Shown here piece after piece: positions 51,700 through 59,675 of a DNA stretch of 64,000 nucleotides. The stretch is from Streptomyces sp. NBC_01255 (GTDB taxonomy: Bacteria; Actinomycetota; Actinomycetes; Streptomycetales; Streptomycetaceae): NCBI RefSeq assembly GCF_036226445.1, contig NZ_CP108474.1:7750001-7814000 (forward strand), in the 5' to 3' direction. The position numbers and the translations under genes were made by a program. The stretch's first letter is position 1, and the number at the start of each line of letters is the position of its first letter. Under the pieces are notes generated by a model. The model was not told the origin of the DNA. It made no database searches and saw nothing but the letters and a program-made list of their open reading frames with translations.

Positions 51700-54450
51700 T
51701 CAGTCCGGCACCTGGACCATCCAGTGCCGGGGGCCGGCGTGCCGGAGCCGTACGAGGAAGGCCAGGATTCCGGCGGATCCGTCGCTCCAGCCGGTCGAGA
51801 CGTCCCCGTACTCGTTGGGGAAGACCACGTGGCCGTGCCGGTGGGCTCGCTCGCCGAGGAGGAGGCGGGACACGTCCTCGGCCATGGCCCGGTAGACGGG
51901 GTCACCCGTGGCGTCGGCCACGTCGAGGAGGAAGTCGCCGTTGCCCGCCAGCCCGTGGCACTGGGTGAGGGCGGCGCGGGAGGCACGTTCCATGACGGCG
52001 TGGGTACTGCGGCGGGCGAGGTCGCCGAACCTGTCGTCGCCGGTCGCCTGCCACAGCCGTACGAGGAAGGCTCCGATTCCTGCCGCACCGTGGCACCAGT
52101 ACGGGGCCGTGGGCACGTCCGAGGCCTGGGCGGGCCACTGGGCGGCCTCGCCGACGAGCACGGCGTCGGCCAGCAGCCGCTCGCCGGCCTCCAGGGCCAG
52201 TTCCTCGTGCTCCGGGCGCTGCGAGACGGCCGAGGCGGCAAGCAGGAAGCAGCCGATGCCGGCCGTTCCGTGAGCGAAGCCGAGGTACCGCTTGCCGCCC
52301 TCCGAGGAAGCGGCCTCCGCGGGAACAGCCCAGCTCACACCCGTCGCATCGCGCTGTACGGCGGCGGTCAGCCGGTCGGCCGCGTCGACGGCCAGCTCGG
52401 CGAAGCGCGGATCACCGGTGCGGTGCCACAGGTGGACGGCGGCAAGCCCACTGCCCGCCGTGCCATGGGTGATGTCGTGATGGGGTGTCATCTGCTGCGG
52501 GGCCAGCGCCAGGGCCAGCGCGTGGTCCGTGAGCCCGTGGTCGTCGACGGCACGCCCGGCGTCGTACAGCGCCCAGGCGGTGCCGGGGCCGCCGAAATGC
52601 AGGCCGGGGCGTGGAGAACGGACATCGGTGCGGGCCGCGATCCAGCGACCCGCCGTGGAGATCAGGCCGGGCAGACGCGCGTCGCCGGTCAGTTCCCAGT
52701 ACCGCGTCAGGACGGCCAGGACACCGGCCGCGCCCTGCTGCACGGTGCACGGATCACTCTCCCCGGCCATGGTGGACACGGGCCACAGCCGCCGGTCGTC
52801 CGCCGGATTCATCGAATCGACCAGGTGGTCCACCAGGCCGGTCACCACATCGTGGGGGTCGTCGCTCCGAGCCGGGCGAGGGACGACGCGGTTCCCCGGC
52901 CCGCGGTTCCCCAATCCGTGGTTCTCCGGCCGCACCGGGGCCGCCCTCCGGAGAGCCTCGCGCGCCCTGGCAGGGTCCCACCGCTCGGCGGGATCGTCCT
53001 TCATCAGCCCGAGGACCATCTCCGCCAGGCCCTCCGGCAGCCCGAGCGGACCCGTACAAGAGGCGAGCCATGCGGCGAGCCGCTGTTCCGCGGCCCTCGT
53101 GGCAGGCTCCTCGGGCAGCAGGTTCGGCACCTTCCCCGCCAGGACGAAGCACGCGGTGGCGCCGAGGCCGTAGTAGTCGGCCGCCGGATGGACGGGTGCG
53201 TCGGCCAGGCGTTCGGGGGCGCTGAAACCGGGGGTTCCCACGCGGGTCGGCAGGGCGGGCTCGTCCTCCATGACGGCGAGTTCCAGGTCGATGAGGCGCA
53301 GCTCGCCGTCCGGGCGGACCATGATGTTGGCAGGGGTGAAGTCCCGCAGGACGCAGCCGCGGGCGTGGGCCGCCGCGACCAGTTCCACCAGGCGCAGGAC
53401 CTGCGCGGGCGCGTCGGCGCGGTAGCGCTCGGCCCCGGCGTCGCGGAAGTGCTCGGCGACCCACGTACGCAAGGTCACGCCCGGCACCTCGTCCTGGGCC
53501 AGGAACAGGTGCCGGCCGTGCTCGAACAGGGCCAGCGGCACCGGAGCCAGCCCCGTGCCCTTCAGCTTCTCCAGCGTCCGGGCCTCGGCGCGCAGCCAGT
53601 CGCGGACGTCGCGGCCCGACGCGTCGGCCTCCACGTGCGGACGGGCTTCCTTGATCACCACGGGTGCGCCCGTGTGGACGTCACTGCCCCGGTAGACACC
53701 GCCCTTGTTCGTGTGCCGGATCGCCTCCCGTACGGCGAAACGCCCGCCCAGCAGCACCGGCCCGCTCGCCGTATCCGCGGTATCCGCCGCCTGCCTCGTA
53801 TCCGCGCCCTTCGTATCCGCGCCCCTCGCCTCCGCCGACCGCGGCGAGACGGGCACGGAGGCGGGGAACGGGCAGACCGCCCAAGAGGGCGGAGAATAGT
53901 GGCCGGTGCGCTTGTCCTCTACGGGATTGCCGTCGGGGTCCTCGATGAACCACACCAGCAAGCCGTCGTCCGACAGCCGGCGCCGGCCGACGAAGGAGCC
54001 GTAGCGGTAGTGCACCAGGGAATGCGCGGCGTAGGGCTGGTCGGACAGGATCCGGGGGCCGGCCAGCCCCGCCGTCACCCGGTGCAAGTCCCGGGCGAGC
54101 CGGGCCGCGTCGGCGTCGGAGCGCGGGTAGACGGTGATGAACTTGCCCGAGCTTCCCCTCGGTGTGGCACGGGAGTTGAGCGCACTCACCTGATCCAGCG
54201 ACCGGGCGAACTTGAACGCCGAGTCCTCCCGCAGCAACACCTCCAGGGTCTTCCCGAGAACCACCGGAGCGGAGGCGGCCGTCGCCGACACGTGCAGCTT
54301 CCACCCCTGCTCGCGCCGCGCCCCGGCCAGGGGCGCGACACGGCACCACATCTCGTCCGTACCGGCCGTCCAGAGTGCGGCGGCATCCGCGGCGTGCAGG
54401 GCTTGGCGGAGGAGGTCTTCCAGCTCGACTTCGGTCACGTCGCTCGTCAT
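51700..54450 (-). CDS. lanL: LanL, class IV lanthionine synthetase
   Basis: This 916-residue trifunctional enzyme phosphorylates, eliminates and cyclises the precursor. Residues 1-200 are the OspF/SpaB-like lyase. Residues 230-500 are the Ser/Thr kinase (Lys267 in VVIKE, Asp370 and Asn375 in RDFTPANI, Asp388 in LIDLE). Residues 535-916 are the LanC-like cyclase. The zinc ligands are present: Cys786 in YWCHG, Cys831 and His832 in TQCHG. Their presence separates class IV (LanL) from class III (LanKC). It closely fits VenL of S. venezuelae. The start at 54450 follows GAGAGGGA. Confidence 0.95.
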   Translation of the reverse strand: MTSDVTEVELEDLLRQALHAADAAALWTAGTDEMWCRVAPLAGARREQGWKLHVSATAASAPVVLGKTLEVLLREDSAFKFARSLDQVSALNSRATPRGSSGKFITVYPRSDADAARLARDLHRVTAGLAGPRILSDQPYAAHSLVHYRYGSFVGRRRLSDDGLLVWFIEDPDGNPVEDKRTGHYSPPSWAVCPFPASVPVSPRSAEARGADTKGADTRQAADTADTASGPVLLGGRFAVREAIRHTNKGGVYRGSDVHTGAPVVIKEARPHVEADASGRDVRDWLRAEARTLEKLKGTGLAPVPLALFEHGRHLFLAQDEVPGVTLRTWVAEHFRDAGAERYRADAPAQVLRLVELVAAAHARGCVLRDFTPANIMVRPDGELRLIDLELAVMEDEPALPTRVGTPGFSAPERLADAPVHPAADYYGLGATACFVLAGKVPNLLPEEPATRAAEQRLAAWLASCTGPLGLPEGLAEMVLGLMKDDPAERWDPARAREALRRAAPVRPENHGLGNRGPGNRVVPRPARSDDPHDVVTGLVDHLVDSMNPADDRRLWPVSTMAGESDPCTVQQGAAGVLAVLTRYWELTGDARLPGLISTAGRWIAARTDVRSPRPGLHFGGPGTAWALYDAGRAVDDHGLTDHALALALAPQQMTPHHDITHGTAGSGLAAVHLWHRTGDPRFAELAVDAADRLTAAVQRDATGVSWAVPAEAASSEGGKRYLGFAHGTAGIGCFLLAASAVSQRPEHEELALEAGERLLADAVLVGEAAQWPAQASDVPTAPYWCHGAAGIGAFLVRLWQATGDDRFGDLARRSTHAVMERASRAALTQCHGLAGNGDFLLDVADATGDPVYRAMAEDVSRLLLGERAHRHGHVVFPNEYGDVSTGWSDGSAGILAFLVRLRHAGPRHWMVQVPD

Positions 54451-54681
54451 TGACTGTCCCTCTCAACGGTGAGAACCGCTGGTCGGAACGTGCCCGATGA
54501 CATAAGCAGACCAACACACAGGCGCCCGGATTCACTTGAACCGGCGAGCGCGCGGCGCTGCCCACCCCTCCGCAGGCGCGCCCGGCGCGGGCGGCGGCGC
54601 ACGACGCAGGCCCCGCCAAGCGCCGTCACCGAGCGCCCAACCGGCCTTCGACACCCCCGCCCCGCGCCCCCGGCCCCCTGT

Positions 54682-56961
54682 TCAGGACACCAGCCCCAGC
54701 CCCTCCAGCTCGGTCAGCCGCACCGTGCACAACCCCCCACGCTCCGCCTTCACCTCCGTCACCTTCAGCTGCGTGCCCGGAGTGAGGAGGTACTCCTCCT
54801 CGCCCGTGAACGCGGAGAACCGACGGATCCCCACGGCACGTACGGGTGTCACCTCGAACAACGTCCGCTTGCCGCGGTTGCCGAGGAACGCCCGGGCCAC
54901 GCCCAGCTCGGACGTGCACGACGACACGCCCCACCACGTCACCGTCCGCCCCAGCGGGTACTGGGACCGCAGGTCCAGCGCCACACCGCGCCACAGCGGC
55001 TCCGTCCTCGCCGGCAGCCCCGCCACCGCCGAGAACAGCAGGCGCAGGTACGGCAGATACGGCACCAGCCGCTCCCGGTCGGGGGACCGCAGCACGGCGT
55101 TGATCTCGCGGTAGAAGGCGGACTCGCACGTGTACAGATACAGCGCGGAGATCGCGTCGGCGGACAACCCGGCCACGGACGATCCCCCCGCCTCCGCCGC
55201 GGCCTGTGCCTCGGTGACCTTGGCCTCCGCGAACCGACTCGACCGCTCGATGTGCCGGTCCAGGTTCGCGAGCACCTGCGACACCGGCTCGACGGCCTTC
55301 CGGAAGTCCATCACCGGTGTGTCGAACACACCGGTGATCGGCGGCAGGACGAGGCCCTCGTCCTTGACGCTCGTGAGCCGCTCCAGATAGAGCTGGTGCA
55401 GCTCCATCGTCGACGCGATGAACGCCCCCATCCGCTCCGAGACGCCACCGCCTGCCGTCCCGCCCGTTCCCGCCGCGTCCTGGTCCCAGCCCTTCCGGGG
55501 CAACCAGTCGACCGGCTCGGCCCCGACCGCGGCCAGGGCGTCGTTCACCTGGGCGAAGTGGTCTCCCTCGCAGAAGATGTCGCCCTGCGCCGCCGGGTTG
55601 GCGTGGTCCAGGTGCCGGACCTCGACCCCCGGGTACTTCTTCTCCAGCCGCTGGACGACTCTCTTCAGGCTGCGGGCGTGCGCGCCCCACCAGGCGAAGA
55701 CGACACCCCGGTCCTCCTCCGCCGCATCCTGCTTCGCCCGAAGGATCTCCTCGACGATCTGCTCGGCCACGGGCCGCCAGAACGACGTGTGCCGATCGGT
55801 CGGCACGGCCCCGTCCGCACTCGCCGTCAGAGACGCGTTCAGCAGGAGCACGCCCTGGGTGAGCATCGCCTGGAACCACTCCGGCGGCTGGACCGTGTCC
55901 TCCTTCTTCAACAGGGCCCGGATGTCGGCGATCGGCGTCTTCTTGGCCACGCCGTACTTCCACATCGCGGCGGCCTTGATGATGCAGCGCATGCTGACCA
56001 CACGACCGAACTGGCTGTCCTTCCAGTCGCCGAAGGTGTTGTCGAACATCGCGATGCCGGTCGCGCTCTCGGCCCGCGGATACGGGTTCTGCCCGAAGGC
56101 GACGACCTTCCACTTCTGCGGCGGATGCGGCTTCAGCGCCTGGAACGTCAACTCCCTTACGGGAACGACCTCCGGACTCCGCTTCGGACCGATGAAGTCG
56201 GCGGCTCCCGGCTGCGCCTCGATCACAGGACCGAGCAACGGCAGCCACGGCTCACCGCCACCGGCGAACAGCTCGGCCAACCCCAACGGGTCCCCGGCGG
56301 AGGGGGAATGCCCCTCCGGTACGTTGATCCGCACCCGCTGTGCCGGCCCGGCGCCCTCGATGTCGTCGAGCTGCCCGAGCACTGCCGCCCGCAACGCGTC
56401 GTAGTCCGCGAACCCGTGGTCGTGGAACAGGGTGTAGCCCGTCCACATCAGGTTGGCGCACACCGTCGCGGGCACGCGCCCCGTCCGCGCGCCCATCCCG
56501 ACGAGCGCCACGGAGCGGATGCTGCCGGGCTTCGCCCGGTTCTGCAGGTGCACCGCCTGGAACGCGGCCGCGCACGCCAGCGCCACGTTCATGGTGTCGC
56601 TGACGTTCTGCGAGGACTGCCGCATGGTCGGCGTCGAGATCAGATACCGCGGTACGGCCGCCCCGGACGGGACGCACACCGCGCTGCCCACGGGCAGACT
56701 TCCGCCGAACCGCTCGCGGATCGCCCGCTGCACCCGCACCTGGATCCCGGCACCCAAGTGCCGCTTGACGAGCGCGTCGACACCGCCGTCCATCCGGCCC
56801 CGTGCGTTCGTCGGGGACACCCAGGCGTCGACGTCCACATCGAGAAGGGAACCTCTCCGGATCTCGACCTGGGGCGTGTCCGCGAAGGCGGACCGCCAGG
56901 CCGCCACCACCTCGTCGTTGACATCGACCAGGACGACCTTCAACGCACGCTCGACACCCAC
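54682..56961 (-). CDS. macro domain-uracil-DNA glycosylase-ADP-ribosyltransferase fusion
   Basis: This 759-residue cytoplasmic protein has three parts. Residues 5-200 are a macro domain (SPTNARGRMDGGVD at 49-62; ALVGMGARTGRVP at 152-164) expected to bind or remove ADP-ribose. Residues 283-490 match family-1 uracil-DNA glycosylase: G290-Q-N-P-Y294 in place of GQDPY, uracil-binding Asn375 in LLLNASLT, WWGAHA, and the H-x-N-P-A loop near 453 followed by GDHFAQVNDALAAVG..PVDWLP. The water-activating Asp is thus Asn292 and the HPSPLS loop is altered. Residues 600-740 are an R-S-E ADP-ribosyltransferase: Arg658 in LWRGV, SSCTS at 680-684, EEEYLLTPGT with Glu721/Glu723. GTG 56961 is chosen for GAGAGAGG before it. 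I know of no described protein with this order. Confidence 0.85.
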   Translation of the reverse strand: MGVERALKVVLVDVNDEVVAAWRSAFADTPQVEIRRGSLLDVDVDAWVSPTNARGRMDGGVDALVKRHLGAGIQVRVQRAIRERFGGSLPVGSAVCVPSGAAVPRYLISTPTMRQSSQNVSDTMNVALACAAAFQAVHLQNRAKPGSIRSVALVGMGARTGRVPATVCANLMWTGYTLFHDHGFADYDALRAAVLGQLDDIEGAGPAQRVRINVPEGHSPSAGDPLGLAELFAGGGEPWLPLLGPVIEAQPGAADFIGPKRSPEVVPVRELTFQALKPHPPQKWKVVAFGQNPYPRAESATGIAMFDNTFGDWKDSQFGRVVSMRCIIKAAAMWKYGVAKKTPIADIRALLKKEDTVQPPEWFQAMLTQGVLLLNASLTASADGAVPTDRHTSFWRPVAEQIVEEILRAKQDAAEEDRGVVFAWWGAHARSLKRVVQRLEKKYPGVEVRHLDHANPAAQGDIFCEGDHFAQVNDALAAVGAEPVDWLPRKGWDQDAAGTGGTAGGGVSERMGAFIASTMELHQLYLERLTSVKDEGLVLPPITGVFDTPVMDFRKAVEPVSQVLANLDRHIERSSRFAEAKVTEAQAAAEAGGSSVAGLSADAISALYLYTCESAFYREINAVLRSPDRERLVPYLPYLRLLFSAVAGLPARTEPLWRGVALDLRSQYPLGRTVTWWGVSSCTSELGVARAFLGNRGKRTLFEVTPVRAVGIRRFSAFTGEEEYLLTPGTQLKVTEVKAERGGLCTVRLTELEGLGLVS

Positions 56962-57119
56962 GAATCCACCTCTCTCGCACACGCTCTCGAACGATTCCGA
57001 AGCTACAACGCCCCACTGACATTGATACTCGTAGCGGGTTCCGGGGGCCGTGGCTCTCCCACTGACTGACGCCCTGCTGGGCTGTCTTCGCGTTGTACCG
57101 TCCGGCCGCCGGGACCCGT

Positions 57120-58480
57120 TCTTCATGGCTCCGGCCAGGTGGAACATGACCTGATAGGAGCTTGGTCAGAAGCCCCATCAATGTCCTGTCTGCGCCACCT
57201 GGCCGGTGTCACCTCCGGCTAGGAAGGCACCCCCAGCATGACGTCAGCGGGCACGGTGGACATGGATCAGCAGTGGGTGTTCGGCGGCGTGGATTCTCAT
57301 GCCGACACCATCCACGTCGCGGTCGTCACCGACAACGGCGGTCACGTTGCCGACGCCGAGTTCCCCACCACCACGGCCGGATACACCGCGGCCCTCGCGT
57401 TCCTGGGCGCCCATGGGGACGTGATCGCGATCGGCGTGGAAGGCACCGCGTCCTACGGAACCGGCTTCACCCGCGCGGCCCGGGCCACCGGTTTGACCGT
57501 GGTCGAGGTCAACCGCCCCGACCGCGCCGAACGCCGCCGCAACGGCAAGTCCGACCCCATCGACGCCTACGCCGCCGCCCGCGCCGCACTGTCCGGACGC
57601 GCGTCCAGCGCGCCCAAGGACGACGCCGTCACCGGCATACGTGCCCTCCACAACGCCGCCCGGTCCACGGTCAAAGCCCGCACCGCCGCCATCAACCAGA
57701 TCGGTCACATCCTGGTCAGTGCCCCCGACGCTATCCGCGACCGCTACCGGGCCCTACGCGGCAAGGTGCTGATCGACACCCTCGCCCGCCAGCGACCCCA
57801 CGGGGACGCGGTCCATACTGCCGTCCTGACCGCCCTGAAGAGCCTGGCCAGGCGGGTCCAGGCCCTCACCGGCGAGCACGACGAGCTCACAGCCGCACTC
57901 GACGGCGTGGTCAGCACCCACAATCCGGGCCTGCGAGCTGCCTACGGCGTCGGTCCCGACACCGCGGCCCAGCTCCTGATCACCGCCGGCGGCAACCCCG
58001 ACCGCCTCCGCACCGAGGCGTCCTTCGCCGCTCTATGCGGCGTCGCACCCGTGCCGGCCTCCAGTGGCAAGACCAGCCGTCACCGCCTCTCCCGAGGCGG
58101 TGACCGGGCCGCCAACGCGGCCCTCTACCGCATATCCCTCGTCCGCATGGCCAGCGACCGGCGCACACGCGAATACGTGGCACGGCAGACCGCGGCCGGC
58201 CGGACGAAGAAGGAGATCATCCGTCTCCTCAAGCGGGCCATCGCCCGCGAGGTGTTCCGCTACCTCACCACCACGGTCACCGTCCCCGACATCGCCGACC
58301 TACGACCTCTGCGGCGGTCCAAGAACATCACCCTCACCACCGTGGCCGAGCACTTCGGCGTCTGGCCCGCCGTCATCTCCTGCGTCGAACGCGGCACCCG
58401 CCGCGACGACTACCTCGCAGGCGCCTACCGCGACTGGCTCATCGCAGCTTGACCCTCTGACGCGGAGGTTCACTCATAGC
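57120..58480 (+). mobile_element. IS110-family insertion sequence
   Basis: The element carries one transposase and about 110-130 bp of non-coding left end (ACATGACCTGATAGGAGCTTGGTCAG near 57145, shown here in part), where IS110 elements encode their bridge RNA. IS110 elements lack inverted repeats, so the ends are approximate. It lies between the fusion gene and a DUF7660-like gene without evident disruption of either. Confidence 0.7.
57238..58452 (+). CDS. IS110-family transposase (DEDD recombinase)
   Basis: This 404-residue recombinase has an N-terminal RuvC-like DEDD domain (Asp in FGGVDSHADT, Glu in GVEGTASYG, Asp pair in KSDPIDAYAAARAAL) and a Tnp_20 C-terminal domain with the catalytic Ser region (GVAPVPASSGKTSRHRLSRGGDR, quoted in part). 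The last 50 residues (RSKNITLTTVAEHFGVWPAVISCVERG) look like an extra helix-turn-helix. Full length, with no frameshift, so it may be active. Confidence 0.92.
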   Translation: MTSAGTVDMDQQWVFGGVDSHADTIHVAVVTDNGGHVADAEFPTTTAGYTAALAFLGAHGDVIAIGVEGTASYGTGFTRAARATGLTVVEVNRPDRAERRRNGKSDPIDAYAAARAALSGRASSAPKDDAVTGIRALHNAARSTVKARTAAINQIGHILVSAPDAIRDRYRALRGKVLIDTLARQRPHGDAVHTAVLTALKSLARRVQALTGEHDELTAALDGVVSTHNPGLRAAYGVGPDTAAQLLITAGGNPDRLRTEASFAALCGVAPVPASSGKTSRHRLSRGGDRAANAALYRISLVRMASDRRTREYVARQTAAGRTKKEIIRLLKRAIAREVFRYLTTTVTVPDIADLRPLRRSKNITLTTVAEHFGVWPAVISCVERGTRRDDYLAGAYRDWLIAA

Positions 58481-58721
58481 CAGTGGCGGCCTGAAGCGCT
58501 TTCGCCAGGAAAGCCCAGTTCCCGCCTTCGGGGAGCTCTTGACCCACGTTCTGATACCAGCCCGGCGAGTCATGCATCCATGCCGCAAGGGCCTCAAGGA
58601 ATCGATCGAGGGTCTGGTTCTCCCACTCGTCTCCCCTTCGGAGATAGTCCTCATGCAGTCCTCGAACAAAGGAGACCAGTTCGTCGCGGCTGCGGACTTC
58701 ATCGTCGGGAATCAGTGACAT
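58470..58721 (-). CDS. small DUF7660-like protein
   Basis: This 83-residue acidic, tryptophan-rich protein (SRDELVSFVRGLHEDYL, ENQTLDRFLEALAAWM, LAKALQAATGYE) has the look of the small actinobacterial proteins often annotated DUF7660. Its stop is about 17 bp from the IS110 gene end, so the element inserted just downstream of it. Function unknown. Confidence 0.7.
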   Translation of the reverse strand: MSLIPDDEVRSRDELVSFVRGLHEDYLRRGDEWENQTLDRFLEALAAWMHDSPGWYQNVGQELPEGGNWAFLAKALQAATGYE

Positions 58722-58910
58722 AGAGCGAACCTACCCTCCACCTCGTCCGCAGAGCGCTTGACGATCAATAGGAGCATCAACGCCGAGGCCCCGACGTCAG
58801 GGCCGGCCGGCCACCGGGCCGGCCGGCCGTCGGAGTGGGCGGTCGTCGGGTGGGCGTCCGTCGGAGTGGGCGGCGTGGAGGGTGCGGTGGACGGTGACGG
58901 CGAACTGTGT

Positions 58911-59534
58911 TCAGACGCCGGTGTGTCCCCCGTCGCCCGCGCCGAGGACGGGGACGGTGAGCTTGCGTTCGAGGGCCTTGGGCGGGGACCACAGTTCGGT
59001 GCGCCGCTTCCGGTCCTCCAGGCCCTGGCGTTCGGCACGGCGGATCCCGGGCACGGCGAGGGCCAGGGCGACCAGGGAGCCGGCCAGACCGGCGCCGAGG
59101 AGGACACCTGCACGTACGGCGCCGTCTGCCAGGGCGAACGGAAACGCGAACCCGAGGCAGAGAGTGCCGAGGCCGCCGAGGACGGCCACGATCCACCACA
59201 GCGGAGTGAGCGGGTGCTCGTTGCGCAGGTGGTCGAGCAACTGCCGGTCGGTCGGACGTCGCCGGGGATGCTTCTCGGCGGCGGCGAACAGCTCGGCCCG
59301 CCCGCGCAGTGCCCACACGGCATGGGCTCCCACCCATGCACCGGGCAGCGCGAAAATCGTCACCAGGATCAAGACCACCTGGACCGCCCGAGGCACCGGC
59401 ACCCAGCCGGAGGCGTCGGCCACCAGTGATGCCACGGTGGCTCCCACGAGTACGGCACCAGCCGCGGTGGTGGCCACGAGCCCGCGCCGGGCCCGGCGTA
59501 CCCGAGCACTGAGAGGGAACTCGACCGCGTCCAA
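58911..59534 (-). CDS. four-helix membrane protein of unknown function
   Basis: This 207-residue protein has four predicted membrane helices (LVATTAAGAVLVGATVASL, AVQVVLILVTIFALPGAWVG, PLWWIVAVLGGLGTLCLGF, AGVLLGAGLAGSLVALALA) and a basic cytoplasmic loop and tail. TTG start with GGAGAA upstream. The family is not recognised. Confidence 0.65.
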   Translation of the reverse strand: MDAVEFPLSARVRRARRGLVATTAAGAVLVGATVASLVADASGWVPVPRAVQVVLILVTIFALPGAWVGAHAVWALRGRAELFAAAEKHPRRRPTDRQLLDHLRNEHPLTPLWWIVAVLGGLGTLCLGFAFPFALADGAVRAGVLLGAGLAGSLVALALAVPGIRRAERQGLEDRKRRTELWSPPKALERKLTVPVLGAGDGGHTGV

Positions 59535-59675
59535 CGTCTTCTCCGTTCGATGACCACGGGTACTCTACGCAGCTCGCCGGGGACACCCGGCGGCTCCCTC
59601 GCGCCGAGCACGGCGACCCCCGCGACGAGATCCGACAGCGCCGGATGTCGGATCCCGTCACTGGCGACGACCTGG

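Noticed and set aside
54469..57069. An 866-codon frame on the plus strand over the macro-UDG-ART gene
   Set aside because: Its translation has no recognisable domain, while the minus strand shows three domain families with motifs.
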